Assembly: GCA_023258235.1 (NCBI GenBank)
Contig: JALQZP010000010.1
Coordinates: 1 to 32,089, forward strand
DNA length: 32,089 bases
Reading direction: 5' to 3'
Source: Terrimicrobiaceae bacterium
Lineage (GTDB): Bacteria; Verrucomicrobiota; Verrucomicrobiia; Chthoniobacterales; Terrimicrobiaceae
In this document: positions 9,891 to 19,115 of the stretch, piece after piece
Layout: each line of letters begins with the position of its first letter
How positions within the stretch are numbered: position 1 is the first letter of the stretch
Notes under the pieces: generated by a model
What the model was told of the DNA's origin: nothing
The model's database searches: none
The model's input: the letters and a program-made list of their open reading frames with translations, nothing else
Made by a program: the position numbers and the translations under genes

Positions 9891-10720
9891 CAAAGAAGGG
9901 GCTTCGGGTAGCTGCCGAGAATTTTGATTTCGCGGCAATTTTTGGAAAGCGCGCCGAGGAGTTCGGGAGTTGGGAGGTCGCTCTTGTGCCCGTCGGTTTG
10001 GACGAAAAAAAGAGCGTCATCAGTGGTATTGGACGTCCTGGTCGCAAAGTGGGTGAGATTGATATCCATCTCCTTGAAAGGCTCGAGTGCAGCCACGAGG
10101 GAACCCGGCTTGTTCTCGATTCGAAGGAGGACCATCGTTTGATCATTGCCGGAGGGGTTGTTGACCTGGGAACCGATAATGATGTACCGGCCGTCCGGCG
10201 ATTTAGCGTTAGCGCTGGGGTCCGGGGAGATTTCGGCGCAAATCGACAGGGTCGTGTGGGCCAGTTCATCCAAGGTCGCGTTCAGGAATCCATGACCCGG
10301 ATCCTCAAGTGGGACGACTCCGCAGTCCGCACGTCCGGTCGCGACATCCTCAAAAACCTCTGCGATCGAGTTGGCGCAAAGGTAGCGGACGCTGGAGCCG
10401 AACTTCGCCAATGCTATGCGGTGGGAGGCGCTGCCAATAGGTCCCGGGCAGGCGATGGCCACATCCTTCTCCAAGGCGATGGAGGCGGACATGATCTCGC
10501 GGTAGATCGCGTGAATTGCATCGCGGGTCAGCGGGCCTTCGCTGCGCTCCACGAGGCTCCGAAGGAGCTTCATTTCCCTCACGGGCGAGTAGATCGGCAA
10601 CGCGTGGAGGTTTTTAATGGCTCCAATCTCCTTGGCAAGCAAGGCGCGCTCGTTGAGGAGGCGAAGCAATTCTGTGTCTATCGCATCGATCTTGTCGCGA
10701 AGTCCGGCAAGATCGTTCAT
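9890..10720 (-). CDS. pheA: Chorismate mutase - partial prephenate dehydratase - ACT domain protein (PheA-like)
   Basis: N-terminal AroQ chorismate mutase (LRDKIDAIDTELLRLLNERALLAKEIG..), PDT N-lobe (ADCGVVPLEDPGHGFLNATLDEL) and ACT (RIENKPGSLVAALEPFKEMDINLTHFATR); only 276 aa. Confidence 0.88.
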   Translation of the reverse strand: MNDLAGLRDKIDAIDTELLRLLNERALLAKEIGAIKNLHALPIYSPVREMKLLRSLVERSEGPLTRDAIHAIYREIMSASIALEKDVAIACPGPIGSASHRIALAKFGSSVRYLCANSIAEVFEDVATGRADCGVVPLEDPGHGFLNATLDELAHTTLSICAEISPDPSANAKSPDGRYIIIGSQVNNPSGNDQTMVLLRIENKPGSLVAALEPFKEMDINLTHFATRTSNTTDDALFFVQTDGHKSDLPTPELLGALSKNCREIKILGSYPKPLL

Positions 10721-11523
10721 GATTGGGGGTCGGGTTCCGAGTTTTCAGCCGGACTGGTGTTCTCTTCAAAAAACGGCGCTTCCACCGCATTGCGATCTTC
10801 AGACTCATCAAATGGGGTATCGGATGGTGCCGGTTCGGAGAGGGCAGGCTCCGGGGCGGTTGTTTCTGACGGAACAGATTCTTCCGTGGCAGGTCCTGTT
10901 TCCGCAGTTGGAGCAGGTGCGGGCGCTTCCGCTTTTGGTAATGGGATTTTACGTAGTTCGGCGGCATTGGGGAGGTCGTCGAGCGTTTTCAGTCCGAAGT
11001 GCTCCATGAAATGCTGGGTCGTCTCATAAAGAAGGGGGCGACCGGGGATGTCGGAACGTCCCGCGATACGGATGAGTCCGCGATCCAGGATGGTCTGCAT
11101 CACGCCGTCCACGGCCACGCCGCGCACGGCTTCGAGATCGGCGCGGGTGATGGGTTGGCGATAGGCGATGATGGCGAGGGTTTCCATTGCCGGAGCGCTG
11201 AGGCGGGCTTGGCGGTTTTCCGGAAAGAGTTGGCGCAGCCATGGCGAAAACTCGGCTTTTGTCACGAGTTGCCAACCGGCGGCACTTTCACGGACTTCAA
11301 ACGATCGTCCGGTCTCGGCATATTCTTTCTCCAGTTGCTGGATGGCATCTTCCAGTTGGTCGCGCTTGACCTTGGCGAAGCAGGCTATGGACGGGTTGTC
11401 CTTCGCCGCCTCGGCCGCGCCCTTGAAAATGGAGGAGAGTTCTTTTGGCGAAATGGGTTTTTGCGAAGCAAAAAGGAGGGATTCAACGATGCGGTGCAAT
11501 GGGAATGCGGGTTCGTCGCTCAT
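10717..11523 (-). CDS. scpB: Segregation and condensation protein B
   Basis: MSDEPAFPLHRIVESLLFASQKPISPKEL..; METLAIIAYRQPITRADLEAVRGVAVDGVMQTILDRGLIRIAGRSDIPGRPLLYETT is diagnostic of ScpB. Confidence 0.95.
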   Translation of the reverse strand: MSDEPAFPLHRIVESLLFASQKPISPKELSSIFKGAAEAAKDNPSIACFAKVKRDQLEDAIQQLEKEYAETGRSFEVRESAAGWQLVTKAEFSPWLRQLFPENRQARLSAPAMETLAIIAYRQPITRADLEAVRGVAVDGVMQTILDRGLIRIAGRSDIPGRPLLYETTQHFMEHFGLKTLDDLPNAAELRKIPLPKAEAPAPAPTAETGPATEESVPSETTAPEPALSEPAPSDTPFDESEDRNAVEAPFFEENTSPAENSEPDPQS

Positions 11524-12266
11524 AGTAAAGAGGGTTCCACGATGCCGACGCGGTCGATCCAGATATCGGCGCACATGGATTCCTGGCGGACGCGTAGTTG
11601 TTTGAGGCGGATTAATTCCAGCATGGCTAGAAAGGTGACTACGATTTCAGTGCGTCCGGCGGCATCGGCAAAAAGCTCCTCAAAGCGGATAGGAACTCCG
11701 CTGGAGGTGAGACGCAGGACATGGTCGATCTTGTCGGAAACCGTGAAATTTTCTGCAAAAATCTCTCGCAGGTCTTCCGGTTTTTTTTCCAGTCGCTTGA
11801 GGATTTTTTGAAAGGCGTGGATGAGATCGAAAATCCCAACCTCGTCGACAAGGAGATTCTCGGATGGCGCCAGATCGGGCGTCACCGGAACACGGGCGAA
11901 GAGGTTTTCCTGCATCGCTTCCTGATCTCTCATCAGCGCGGCGGCCTCTTTGAACTTCTTGTATTCGATCAGTTGGCGGATGAGTTCCCAGCGGGGATCA
12001 TCTTCTTCCGCGTCCTCTTCCGCCATTTGCTGCTCCACGGGCAGCAGGGTACGGCTTTTGATGTAGAGGAGATTCGCCGCCATGACGATAAACTCCCCGG
12101 CGAGTTCAATATTTAGGACCTGAAAGGCATCAAGGTAGCTGAGGTATTGTTTGGTGATGCGCTCGATCGAAATGTCGTAAATGTCCACCTCATCGCGTTT
12201 GATGAGGTAGAGCAGCAAGTCGAGCGGACCTTCAAAAACCTCAAGCTTGACCTTGTAGTCTTCCAC
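11520..12266 (-). CDS. scpA: Segregation and condensation protein A
   Basis: YKVKLEVFEGPLDLLLYLIKRDEVDIYDISIERITKQYL is diagnostic of ScpA; 4-nt overlap with scpB. Confidence 0.96.
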   Translation of the reverse strand: MEDYKVKLEVFEGPLDLLLYLIKRDEVDIYDISIERITKQYLSYLDAFQVLNIELAGEFIVMAANLLYIKSRTLLPVEQQMAEEDAEEDDPRWELIRQLIEYKKFKEAAALMRDQEAMQENLFARVPVTPDLAPSENLLVDEVGIFDLIHAFQKILKRLEKKPEDLREIFAENFTVSDKIDHVLRLTSSGVPIRFEELFADAAGRTEIVVTFLAMLELIRLKQLRVRQESMCADIWIDRVGIVEPSLL

Positions 12267-12272
12267 TGGGCA

Positions 12273-12626
12273 TTAGAGCCGCGCGAATCCGCGCTTGACC
12301 GCTTCGCGCTTCTGCTGTGTGCGGTGTTTGTCGTGATCCTTTTTGCGGGTTTTTAGCTTGCTGATTTGACGGGAAAGTTTGTCCACCACTTTGTCGATGG
12401 CGACATAGAGGTCGGCTTCCGCATCTTCCGCATGGATATCGGGTCCAGCGAGGGCGAGGTGGACTTTCACGGAGTAGGGCTTTTTCCTGTCGTGATTGTG
12501 AAGCAAAACAATGTGTGCAGCGATGAGCTGTTCACCATGACCTTCAAGGTGGCTGACTTTTTCGGCCACAAATTCATAGATGGCACCAGTGAGGGTTAGG
12601 TTACGCGGTGTGATGTGTATCTGCAT
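12273..12626 (-). CDS. hpf: Ribosome hibernation promoting factor (short HPF/RaiA family)
   Basis: MQIHITPRNLTLTGAIYEFVAEKVSHLE...AEDAEADLYVAIDKVVDKLSRQISKLKTRKKDH. Confidence 0.92.
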   Translation of the reverse strand: MQIHITPRNLTLTGAIYEFVAEKVSHLEGHGEQLIAAHIVLLHNHDRKKPYSVKVHLALAGPDIHAEDAEADLYVAIDKVVDKLSRQISKLKTRKKDHDKHRTQQKREAVKRGFARL

Positions 12627-12672
12627 GTCTACACAATGAGCCCGAGAGTGGCTTCTTTCCAGCAAAAATCGA

Positions 12673-13662
12673 TTATTCGGCCTTCGCCGGGCCGTTCATA
12701 TCGAGGAGTTCGAGAATTTTTTTGTAGGCAATCTCGGTGTTTGCATCGGGTTGGGAAGGATCGACCATGTCGTGGGGAATTTTCAATCCGGCTGGAAATT
12801 CTTCGATCGTGACGGGTACCGTATTCGACTTGGCCAGCTCTGCGGCGATTTTTTTTGTGAGAGGGTTGTTTGCGGCGGTATCCGTGGCAGTGATGAGGAA
12901 GTCGAGTTTCGCGACCCTTAGTGGCATGAGGGAGAGGTTTTCGCGAACGTTTCGGGAAAGTTGGATCGTGCTCGCCATGCACCGGGTACCGAACCGCGGA
13001 TACGCGTATTTCGGGCCTGTGAGGTTTTCTTTTTTTTCGGAGTCCCACCAATGATAAAAATTGGGCAATCGCGAGAGGACGGCTGCACCGGCATCAATCA
13101 AGGGAGCGGGTATGCTGTCCAAACTGAAGAAGGGAGCGATGAGCACCATCTTGCTTACGCCGTTGCGATGCTGCGCCATCCAAGCTCCGGCCACAGCGCT
13201 GCCGGATAGGCCGACCAGACTCACTTGATCACCGAGACCAGCGGCGATATCCAATCCCACCGCGGCTTGATCAATCAGATCCTGTCCGCTTTGGTTTCCC
13301 TGCACCGTGTTGAGCCTGTCTGCAAATCCCGCATAGCGGGCCCGGGGTATGATGATATTGGCTCCTTGGGCATGAAGGATGCGGGCCAGCGGAAGGAATT
13401 GCTCCGGGCAATTGGTGAGTCCGTGCAAGAGCACAAACGCACGAGGAGTTTTTGTGCCGTGGTCCAACATCCGGCTGGCGCCCTCCGGGCTCAGCGGGAG
13501 GGATGATTCCGTGCGACGAAGGTTTTCAAAAAGATCCTTCGCCTGCTCGAAAGTTTCGGCGGGATGGGGGGTGGAATGGAAATCCGGAATACGCAAAAGC
13601 AGCACGGCGCCGATGACGAGGGGCAATGCTATGGCAAAGAGGAGGGGCCTTTTTTTCCTCAT
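12673..13662 (-). CDS. Alpha/beta hydrolase with N-terminal membrane anchor
   Basis: MRKKRPLLFAIALPLVIGAVLLL anchor; FVLLHGLTNCPEQF; VSLVGLSGSAVAG nucleophile elbow; C-terminal HD. ATGA overlap with lgt stop supports the start at 13662. Confidence 0.82.
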   Translation of the reverse strand: MRKKRPLLFAIALPLVIGAVLLLRIPDFHSTPHPAETFEQAKDLFENLRRTESSLPLSPEGASRMLDHGTKTPRAFVLLHGLTNCPEQFLPLARILHAQGANIIIPRARYAGFADRLNTVQGNQSGQDLIDQAAVGLDIAAGLGDQVSLVGLSGSAVAGAWMAQHRNGVSKMVLIAPFFSLDSIPAPLIDAGAAVLSRLPNFYHWWDSEKKENLTGPKYAYPRFGTRCMASTIQLSRNVRENLSLMPLRVAKLDFLITATDTAANNPLTKKIAAELAKSNTVPVTIEEFPAGLKIPHDMVDPSQPDANTEIAYKKILELLDMNGPAKAE

Positions 13663-14621
13663 GCGCGAAATTTCGGCGGCCACGTTCTAGCCCACTTTGA
13701 GCCCGCAAGAAATCCGAGCCCCATCACGATCATGAAAAGCGAAAGGAACTGCCCCCTGGTGAGTCCGGCGGTCAGTGGTGCATCGGGTTCCCGGAACATC
13801 TCACCTGCGATGCGGAGCAGGGCGTAGGCGATAAAAAACACACCCGTCAGGACGCCGTTCGGCAGCCGGAATCGAGTGCGAAGAATCCACATCAATGCAA
13901 AAAGCAAAACGCCTTCCAAGATGCCTTCATAGATTTGAGAAGGATGGCGGGGGGGCAGGATGTCAGCCATAATGCGACGCAGTTCCGGTGGGCGGCCCGA
14001 GTGATCGAGTATGGCGCTGATGGTATTCCATTCCGGATTGATCTCGCTGGCTTGCGTGATGACCGATCGCGCTGTCTCCGGTGGAGCATAGTAGAGTTCT
14101 TTGGGGAATTGTACCGCCCATGGAACAGTTGTAGGCCGGCCGTAGAGTTCTCCATTGATGAAGTTCGCGCATCTACCGAGAAAAAGCCCGACCGGAGTGG
14201 ATACCACAATGCCATCGCCCACATTCAACCACGGGATGTTTTTTCGACGGGCATAAATGAAAGTGAATATCGCGACACCCAAGATCCCTCCATGGCTGGA
14301 CATCCCTCCATCCCAGAATTTGAAAAAAATCACTGGATCCTGACTGAAGTTGGTCCAATCGTAAAAAAGCATATAGCCGAGCCTGCCTCCCAGGATGACG
14401 CCGAAGAGGGCTGTTCCAGTGATAAAGTCTCCCACTTCGGAGGGCCGGATATCGGAGTATCCTTTGCGTGCTAGATGAATGAAGAGGCCATATGCGGCAG
14501 CAAAAGCGAGCACGTAGGCGAGGCCATACCAACGCAGGCCAATGCCATTTCCGAATTCAACGAGGAACGGACTTAAATCATGAATGTAATACGCGAGCAC
14601 GAGGCATGCAGTATTCCCCAT
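13659..14621 (-). CDS. lgt: Prolipoprotein diacylglyceryl transferase
   Basis: GLRWYGLAYVLAFAAAY; VGLFLGRCANFINGELYGRPT; HPSQIYEG motifs. Confidence 0.95.
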   Translation of the reverse strand: MGNTACLVLAYYIHDLSPFLVEFGNGIGLRWYGLAYVLAFAAAYGLFIHLARKGYSDIRPSEVGDFITGTALFGVILGGRLGYMLFYDWTNFSQDPVIFFKFWDGGMSSHGGILGVAIFTFIYARRKNIPWLNVGDGIVVSTPVGLFLGRCANFINGELYGRPTTVPWAVQFPKELYYAPPETARSVITQASEINPEWNTISAILDHSGRPPELRRIMADILPPRHPSQIYEGILEGVLLFALMWILRTRFRLPNGVLTGVFFIAYALLRIAGEMFREPDAPLTAGLTRGQFLSLFMIVMGLGFLAGSKWARTWPPKFRA

Positions 14622-14678
14622 TGGCCCGGATTTTCCACGCCGAAATTGCTCGGACTCCTTTTCCCCGCGAAGGGTGAT

Positions 14679-14704
14679 TTTTCCGGAATCGGGCTCCCGG
14701 AAAA
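14679..14704. repeat. Hairpin between FHA-moxR and lgt
   Basis: TTTTCCGG (14679-14686), 10-nt loop, CCGGAAAA (14697-14704), perfect 8-bp arms; no T-tail. Confidence 0.7.
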
Positions 14705-14718
14705 GCGCTGATTGCGTC

Positions 14719-16125
14719 CTACTTTTTTTGATTCAGTTTGATCGCCGTTTTGCCAGTCGCGGGTTTGGTTGCAGGATAGGCGTCGGCGTCCGGTTCTTTC
14801 ACTTCCGCGAGAAGTTTTTTTACGATATCGAGCGTGGAAAGACCTTCCGAGTCCGCTGCAAAATTCGTCATAATTCGGTGGCGCAACACGGGAGGCGCGG
14901 CGCGGCGTATATCCGCGCAACTGACATGAAGACGGCCCTCCAGAATGGCGGTCGCCTTGGCTGCCAGAATCAAGCATTGGCCGGCGCGAGGACCGGCTCC
15001 GGTCGATACATAGGTTTTCGTGAGTTGCGGGGCGTCAGGATTGCCCGGACGGGTCGCACCCACAAGTTTGGTGACGTATTTGATCACATGGTCGGAAACG
15101 GGAACTTTTCTCACAACGGCTTGAAGTTGGAGAACGTCTTCCTGAGTCAGAACGGGCTGAGGTTGGACGCGAACACCGGCAGTGGTGGCGCGAAGAATTT
15201 CCTCTTCCTCCTCGGGCAGGGGATAATCGACCCAAATATTGAACATGAAGCGATCGAGTTGGGCTTCGGGGAGGGGATACGTGCCTTCTTGTTCGACAGG
15301 ATTTTGAGTCGCCAAAACGAAGAACGGTTCAGCAAGTTTGTAGGAGGTGTTTCCTGCCGTAACCATTTTTTCCTGCATGGCTTCCAGCAAGGCGGCCTGT
15401 GTTTTTGGCGGGGTTCGGTTGATTTCATCGGCGAGGAGCAAGTTGCAAAAAATAGGTCCTTTGATGAAACGAAACTCCTTTTCCCCTGTTGATTTGTTTG
15501 TCTCGAGCACATCCGTGCCGATAATGTCGCCCGGCATCAGGTCGGGGGTGAATTGCACACGCTTGAAATTCAAGTTGAGGACCTCGGAAATCGTTTTTAC
15601 CGTCAAAGTCTTGGCCATTCCCGGCAACCCGATGAGGAGGGCATGGCCATTAGCCAGAATGCACATCAGGATTTGATCCAACACGTCCTTCTGACCCACA
15701 ATCACCTTGCCGACTTCAGCGCGAATCCTCTCGGTGAGGACCTTCATTTTTTCAACCAGGGCCAATTCGCTTTGATTGGTGCCCATGGCCGCTTCCGCTG
15801 GGGCTGGAGTTGGTGTTGCTGCGGTGCTTTCGCTGGGGATCTGTTCCTGAAAAATGAAGCTGGTGAGACCAATAGTGACAATATCGCCCGAGTTCAGGGC
15901 GGCACTCTCTATGGGTTCTTGGTTGAGTTCCGTGCCGTTCGCGCTGCCGAGGTCCAAGACCCACCATTGCCCCTCGTGGAAACGCAGTTCCGCGTGATTG
16001 GTGGATGCCGATAAGTCTTCAAGCAGGATGTTCGCTTCGGGATTGCGTCCGATTGTGATGGATTCACTGGTCAGGTCTCTTCGTTGCCCTGCGTAAGAAC
16101 CCTCTGTAAATTCGATGTAAGCCAT
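14719..16125 (-). CDS. FHA domain - MoxR-family AAA+ ATPase fusion
   Basis: FHA: ITIGRNPEANILLEDLSASTNHAELRF...WVLDLGSANGTELN; MoxR: LIGLPGMAKTLTVKTISEVLNLNFKRVQFTPDLMPGDIIGTDV, LLADEINRTPPKTQAALLEAMQE, FVLATQNPVEQEGTYPLPEAQLDRFMF. Confidence 0.95.
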   Translation of the reverse strand: MAYIEFTEGSYAGQRRDLTSESITIGRNPEANILLEDLSASTNHAELRFHEGQWWVLDLGSANGTELNQEPIESAALNSGDIVTIGLTSFIFQEQIPSESTAATPTPAPAEAAMGTNQSELALVEKMKVLTERIRAEVGKVIVGQKDVLDQILMCILANGHALLIGLPGMAKTLTVKTISEVLNLNFKRVQFTPDLMPGDIIGTDVLETNKSTGEKEFRFIKGPIFCNLLLADEINRTPPKTQAALLEAMQEKMVTAGNTSYKLAEPFFVLATQNPVEQEGTYPLPEAQLDRFMFNIWVDYPLPEEEEEILRATTAGVRVQPQPVLTQEDVLQLQAVVRKVPVSDHVIKYVTKLVGATRPGNPDAPQLTKTYVSTGAGPRAGQCLILAAKATAILEGRLHVSCADIRRAAPPVLRHRIMTNFAADSEGLSTLDIVKKLLAEVKEPDADAYPATKPATGKTAIKLNQKK

Positions 16126-16143
16126 ATTTCTGTTTTGGTGAAG

Positions 16144-16869
16144 TTACTTGGTGAGATCCAAATCGCCGAGATCCTTTAATTCATCTGCGACGCGGATCCC
16201 GGACAAGGTTTTGGTGAATGTGTATTTGGGAGGGGGAACAATGATGGGTTTGACCCAAGAGGGATAGAGGTCGCGGGCGCGCACGACCTGCCAACCGACC
16301 CCGACATCTTTAAAAGTAAATAACTTGTATGTCCGCTTGAAGTCTTCGCGGAAGAATTGGCCCGGTTTATATTCGCCCATGAGATCCGATTTTTTTTCAC
16401 GCATGAAAGTACAAAGCAAGGCGGCTTGGCTTCCGCGCCCCGTCTGTCCTTCCACTCTGTTGATGATTTTTTTAGGATAAAAGGGCTCTGACTTCATCAA
16501 GGTCTCTTCGATTTTTTTTAAATCCTCTTCCGTGAGCGTGTTTGCATCCCGGCTTAAAGTGACGCCATCGAAAAAGGTGTCATCATAAATCACCACGAGA
16601 TCGTATTTGCCCGGTGGCAGACCCGTGAATTGAAACTCGTTGCGAGCGTCCCCAGTGATAGTTCCCATATAAACCTTCTCCTGGGACGATGGCGGGATCG
16701 CTAGGATTTGCTCAATGGGTTTCGTGGGTTGGGTGATGCGTCCTTTAAATCCACCCGAGCAGGCGGGGTCGGGTGTTGTATAGAGACGAGTCCGCTCCGG
16801 GGGTTCGTTGGCGAGAAGGGCGGAAATACTGGCGATCGCTAAAAAGCAAAAAGAAGTAATGGGTCGCAT
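16144..16869 (-). CDS. Secreted protein with carboxypeptidase-regulatory-like beta sandwich, unknown function
   Basis: Signal peptide MRPITSFCFLAIASISALLANEPPE; GNEFQFTGLPPGKYDLVVIYDD-like segment (as NEFQFTGLPPGKYDLVVIYDD). Confidence 0.65.
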   Translation of the reverse strand: MRPITSFCFLAIASISALLANEPPERTRLYTTPDPACSGGFKGRITQPTKPIEQILAIPPSSQEKVYMGTITGDARNEFQFTGLPPGKYDLVVIYDDTFFDGVTLSRDANTLTEEDLKKIEETLMKSEPFYPKKIINRVEGQTGRGSQAALLCTFMREKKSDLMGEYKPGQFFREDFKRTYKLFTFKDVGVGWQVVRARDLYPSWVKPIIVPPPKYTFTKTLSGIRVADELKDLGDLDLTK

Positions 16870-16877
16870 GAAGTGAG

Positions 16878-19088
16878 CTATTTGCCGGCGAGAAAAGCGT
16901 CGAGTTCGGCTGATACAGGATGGTATTTCAAGCGGGAATTCAGTTTTTCTATGAGTTCCCGGATGGAATCGCGGGATTCATTGGAGTCTTTCACGCATTT
17001 GATGAGCAAGGAGGCGGCATCCGGCAGGAAGCTCGAGGCATCGATCTCGCGGCAGTAGGCTTCCAGCATCGCCCGCGCCCGTTTCGGATCGCCTGATTTC
17101 AAATAAAATTCGGATTCTCTGAGAATGTAGTCGCTACTGATTTTTGCGAGTGGGAACGACCTTTCCCAAGAGCGAAGGGTTTGTTGCGCTTCGATGAGGT
17201 AACCGCCTTGGATCAATGTGCGCGCATTTTCAGCAAAGGAGACTTCTTGCAGGGAGGCGGACTTTAGTTTTGCGGGATTTTTGGAAGCGCCTGACATGGG
17301 CTTGATGGCAGGAGTCGCGTTCCTTCGAGTGCGAATCAAATTTTCGACATCGCCGTAATAGGCGGTCGCCTTATTGAGGTCGCCTTCCATGAGAGCGATG
17401 TCGCCCAGTCGGATGTAGGCCACATCCGAGATCTCGGTTTTTTTAGGGGTGAGAACGGCCAAGAGGTTGGTCGCTTTCTTTTTGTCATTGAGATAATAAA
17501 TATAGATCTCGGCCGCACGCAGCATCAGCTCATCGCGCTCATCGGGGTTGGTCGTATTGGCAAGAAAGGCTTCGAGCGACTGGATAGCCTCTTGGGGATT
17601 GTTGTGGATGGTGAAATGGAGGAGCGATTCTTGAAGCGCATGGATTTGCTCGGAGGTGAGTTTTTGTTTGGTGACGGACCAGTGGTCTTTCAGGAGAAGG
17701 GAAAGAAGTTGGGAGCCGTGCCCAAGATCCATTGTCCGCATAGTGGTGTTCCAATAGGCGGGGTTCCACGCATTGAGCAGGCTTGAGTTTTTCCCGTAGG
17801 CCAGTGTCATTGCGGTGAGGGCATCACGAAAAGCCGCACGGTGTTCCAGTTTGTTCATGTCGGCAGGCGGTTGCGGTGATGCAAAAAACGAGATGGTTGA
17901 TTCCGATGTGCCTTTGGGAGAGGAGGCGACAAGCTTGATCGTGTTGTCGGCTAATCCTGGAAATATCCAGTTTGTATCACCTGAATTCACCGAAGTTTTA
18001 TCCGGGAAAATCCAAGTGTATTTTGTGTCGGCGGGGTTTCCGGCTGCGAGCGCCTTGAGATTGTAAATCACAAGCGGGTCTTCATTTTCAAACCAGAAGG
18101 AGAGGGTTGGTGTTAATTGAGCGGAGGCCACAGGACTTCCATCCCGGCTATGAATGCCAGCGAGGTTGCAACTGCCAGAACGTGCGATTTCCTTTTGGGC
18201 GATCACCCTTGTTTCATTTGCGCTGTCCGGTGTGTCGTTCGGCGTGCGCCAGGTCATGAAACAAAGACCGGCATTGGAGTTGGCACCAGTGCCCGTTTGA
18301 AATATTTCCATGCGATTGAGGCCTTGTTGCAAATCCACCATGGCACCGGTACCTCCCCACTTGTCATTCAATTTATTTACAGTGATAACTTGGCCGTTGA
18401 CGCGAACACTGTTGGCGGTGCCTTTTTGCAATACCATCGGGGCGAACCAGTGGGGGCCTGATGATGAAGCAATGATATAGGACAATTGATAAACGACAGT
18501 AGGGAAGGGGCGTCCCGTAGGGTCGCCTCCGAGACTCAGGGGAGCGCGGTGATTGCTTCCTGCCTGCATGAACGAGTGGGCCTGCGGTTCCACCGGCCCG
18601 AAATTGGCGAGTTGTTCGGCCTTCTGAAGACTGTCAAAACCGGGGTTCATGCAGACGATCGCGCTGGGGGTGATGCCGCAGTCGGGCGACCAAAACTTCG
18701 GCTGAAGACCTTTCTTCATATAGACGAAGACGGAATTGATATTTGGCGCGGGACTTCCGAAAACAAGGGAAATGCCATTTTGTGTGCCCTCCCACAAAAC
18801 CCGGGAGGGGATCTCCACGCCGTCCGGTGTCATCACGACGGGTGCGGTTGCCGCATTCATCGTGCTTGCGATACTACCGCCGGCATCCGGAAGATTCACA
18901 AAATACCCGCAAGTCGGATGCGTGGGTTTCGAGGAGAGGGTCAGTTGGTAGCGGACGAGCGCCTCCGGTATATGCCAACTCTCCGCGCCAAAAACATTCA
19001 GAGCGGAAAACGCTAACAGAACGAGGGCGAGGGAGGATCGTTGGCGAAGTAAGAAAATCATGAAATCAATCAGGGAGGCTTTTTGCAA
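16878..19088 (-). CDS. Large secreted protein with PKD-like region and C-terminal TPR-like helical repeats, unknown function
   Basis: 736 aa, hydrophobic N-terminus; PKD-like YTWIFPDKTSVNSGDTNWIFPGLADNTIKLVASSPKGTSES; helical repeats after residue about 540. Alternative start at 19061. Confidence 0.7.
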   Translation of the reverse strand: MQKASLIDFMIFLLRQRSSLALVLLAFSALNVFGAESWHIPEALVRYQLTLSSKPTHPTCGYFVNLPDAGGSIASTMNAATAPVVMTPDGVEIPSRVLWEGTQNGISLVFGSPAPNINSVFVYMKKGLQPKFWSPDCGITPSAIVCMNPGFDSLQKAEQLANFGPVEPQAHSFMQAGSNHRAPLSLGGDPTGRPFPTVVYQLSYIIASSSGPHWFAPMVLQKGTANSVRVNGQVITVNKLNDKWGGTGAMVDLQQGLNRMEIFQTGTGANSNAGLCFMTWRTPNDTPDSANETRVIAQKEIARSGSCNLAGIHSRDGSPVASAQLTPTLSFWFENEDPLVIYNLKALAAGNPADTKYTWIFPDKTSVNSGDTNWIFPGLADNTIKLVASSPKGTSESTISFFASPQPPADMNKLEHRAAFRDALTAMTLAYGKNSSLLNAWNPAYWNTTMRTMDLGHGSQLLSLLLKDHWSVTKQKLTSEQIHALQESLLHFTIHNNPQEAIQSLEAFLANTTNPDERDELMLRAAEIYIYYLNDKKKATNLLAVLTPKKTEISDVAYIRLGDIALMEGDLNKATAYYGDVENLIRTRRNATPAIKPMSGASKNPAKLKSASLQEVSFAENARTLIQGGYLIEAQQTLRSWERSFPLAKISSDYILRESEFYLKSGDPKRARAMLEAYCREIDASSFLPDAASLLIKCVKDSNESRDSIRELIEKLNSRLKYHPVSAELDAFLAGK

Positions 19089-19115
19089 CTAAGTCACGCG
19101 TTCAGCTAAGGCGCA

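Noticed and set aside
9761-11029. 422-aa plus-strand ORF antisense to trpC/pheA/scpB
   Set aside because: Crosses three well-supported genes on the other strand; repetitive low-complexity C-terminus reflects the opposite Pro/Ala/Glu-rich ScpB tail
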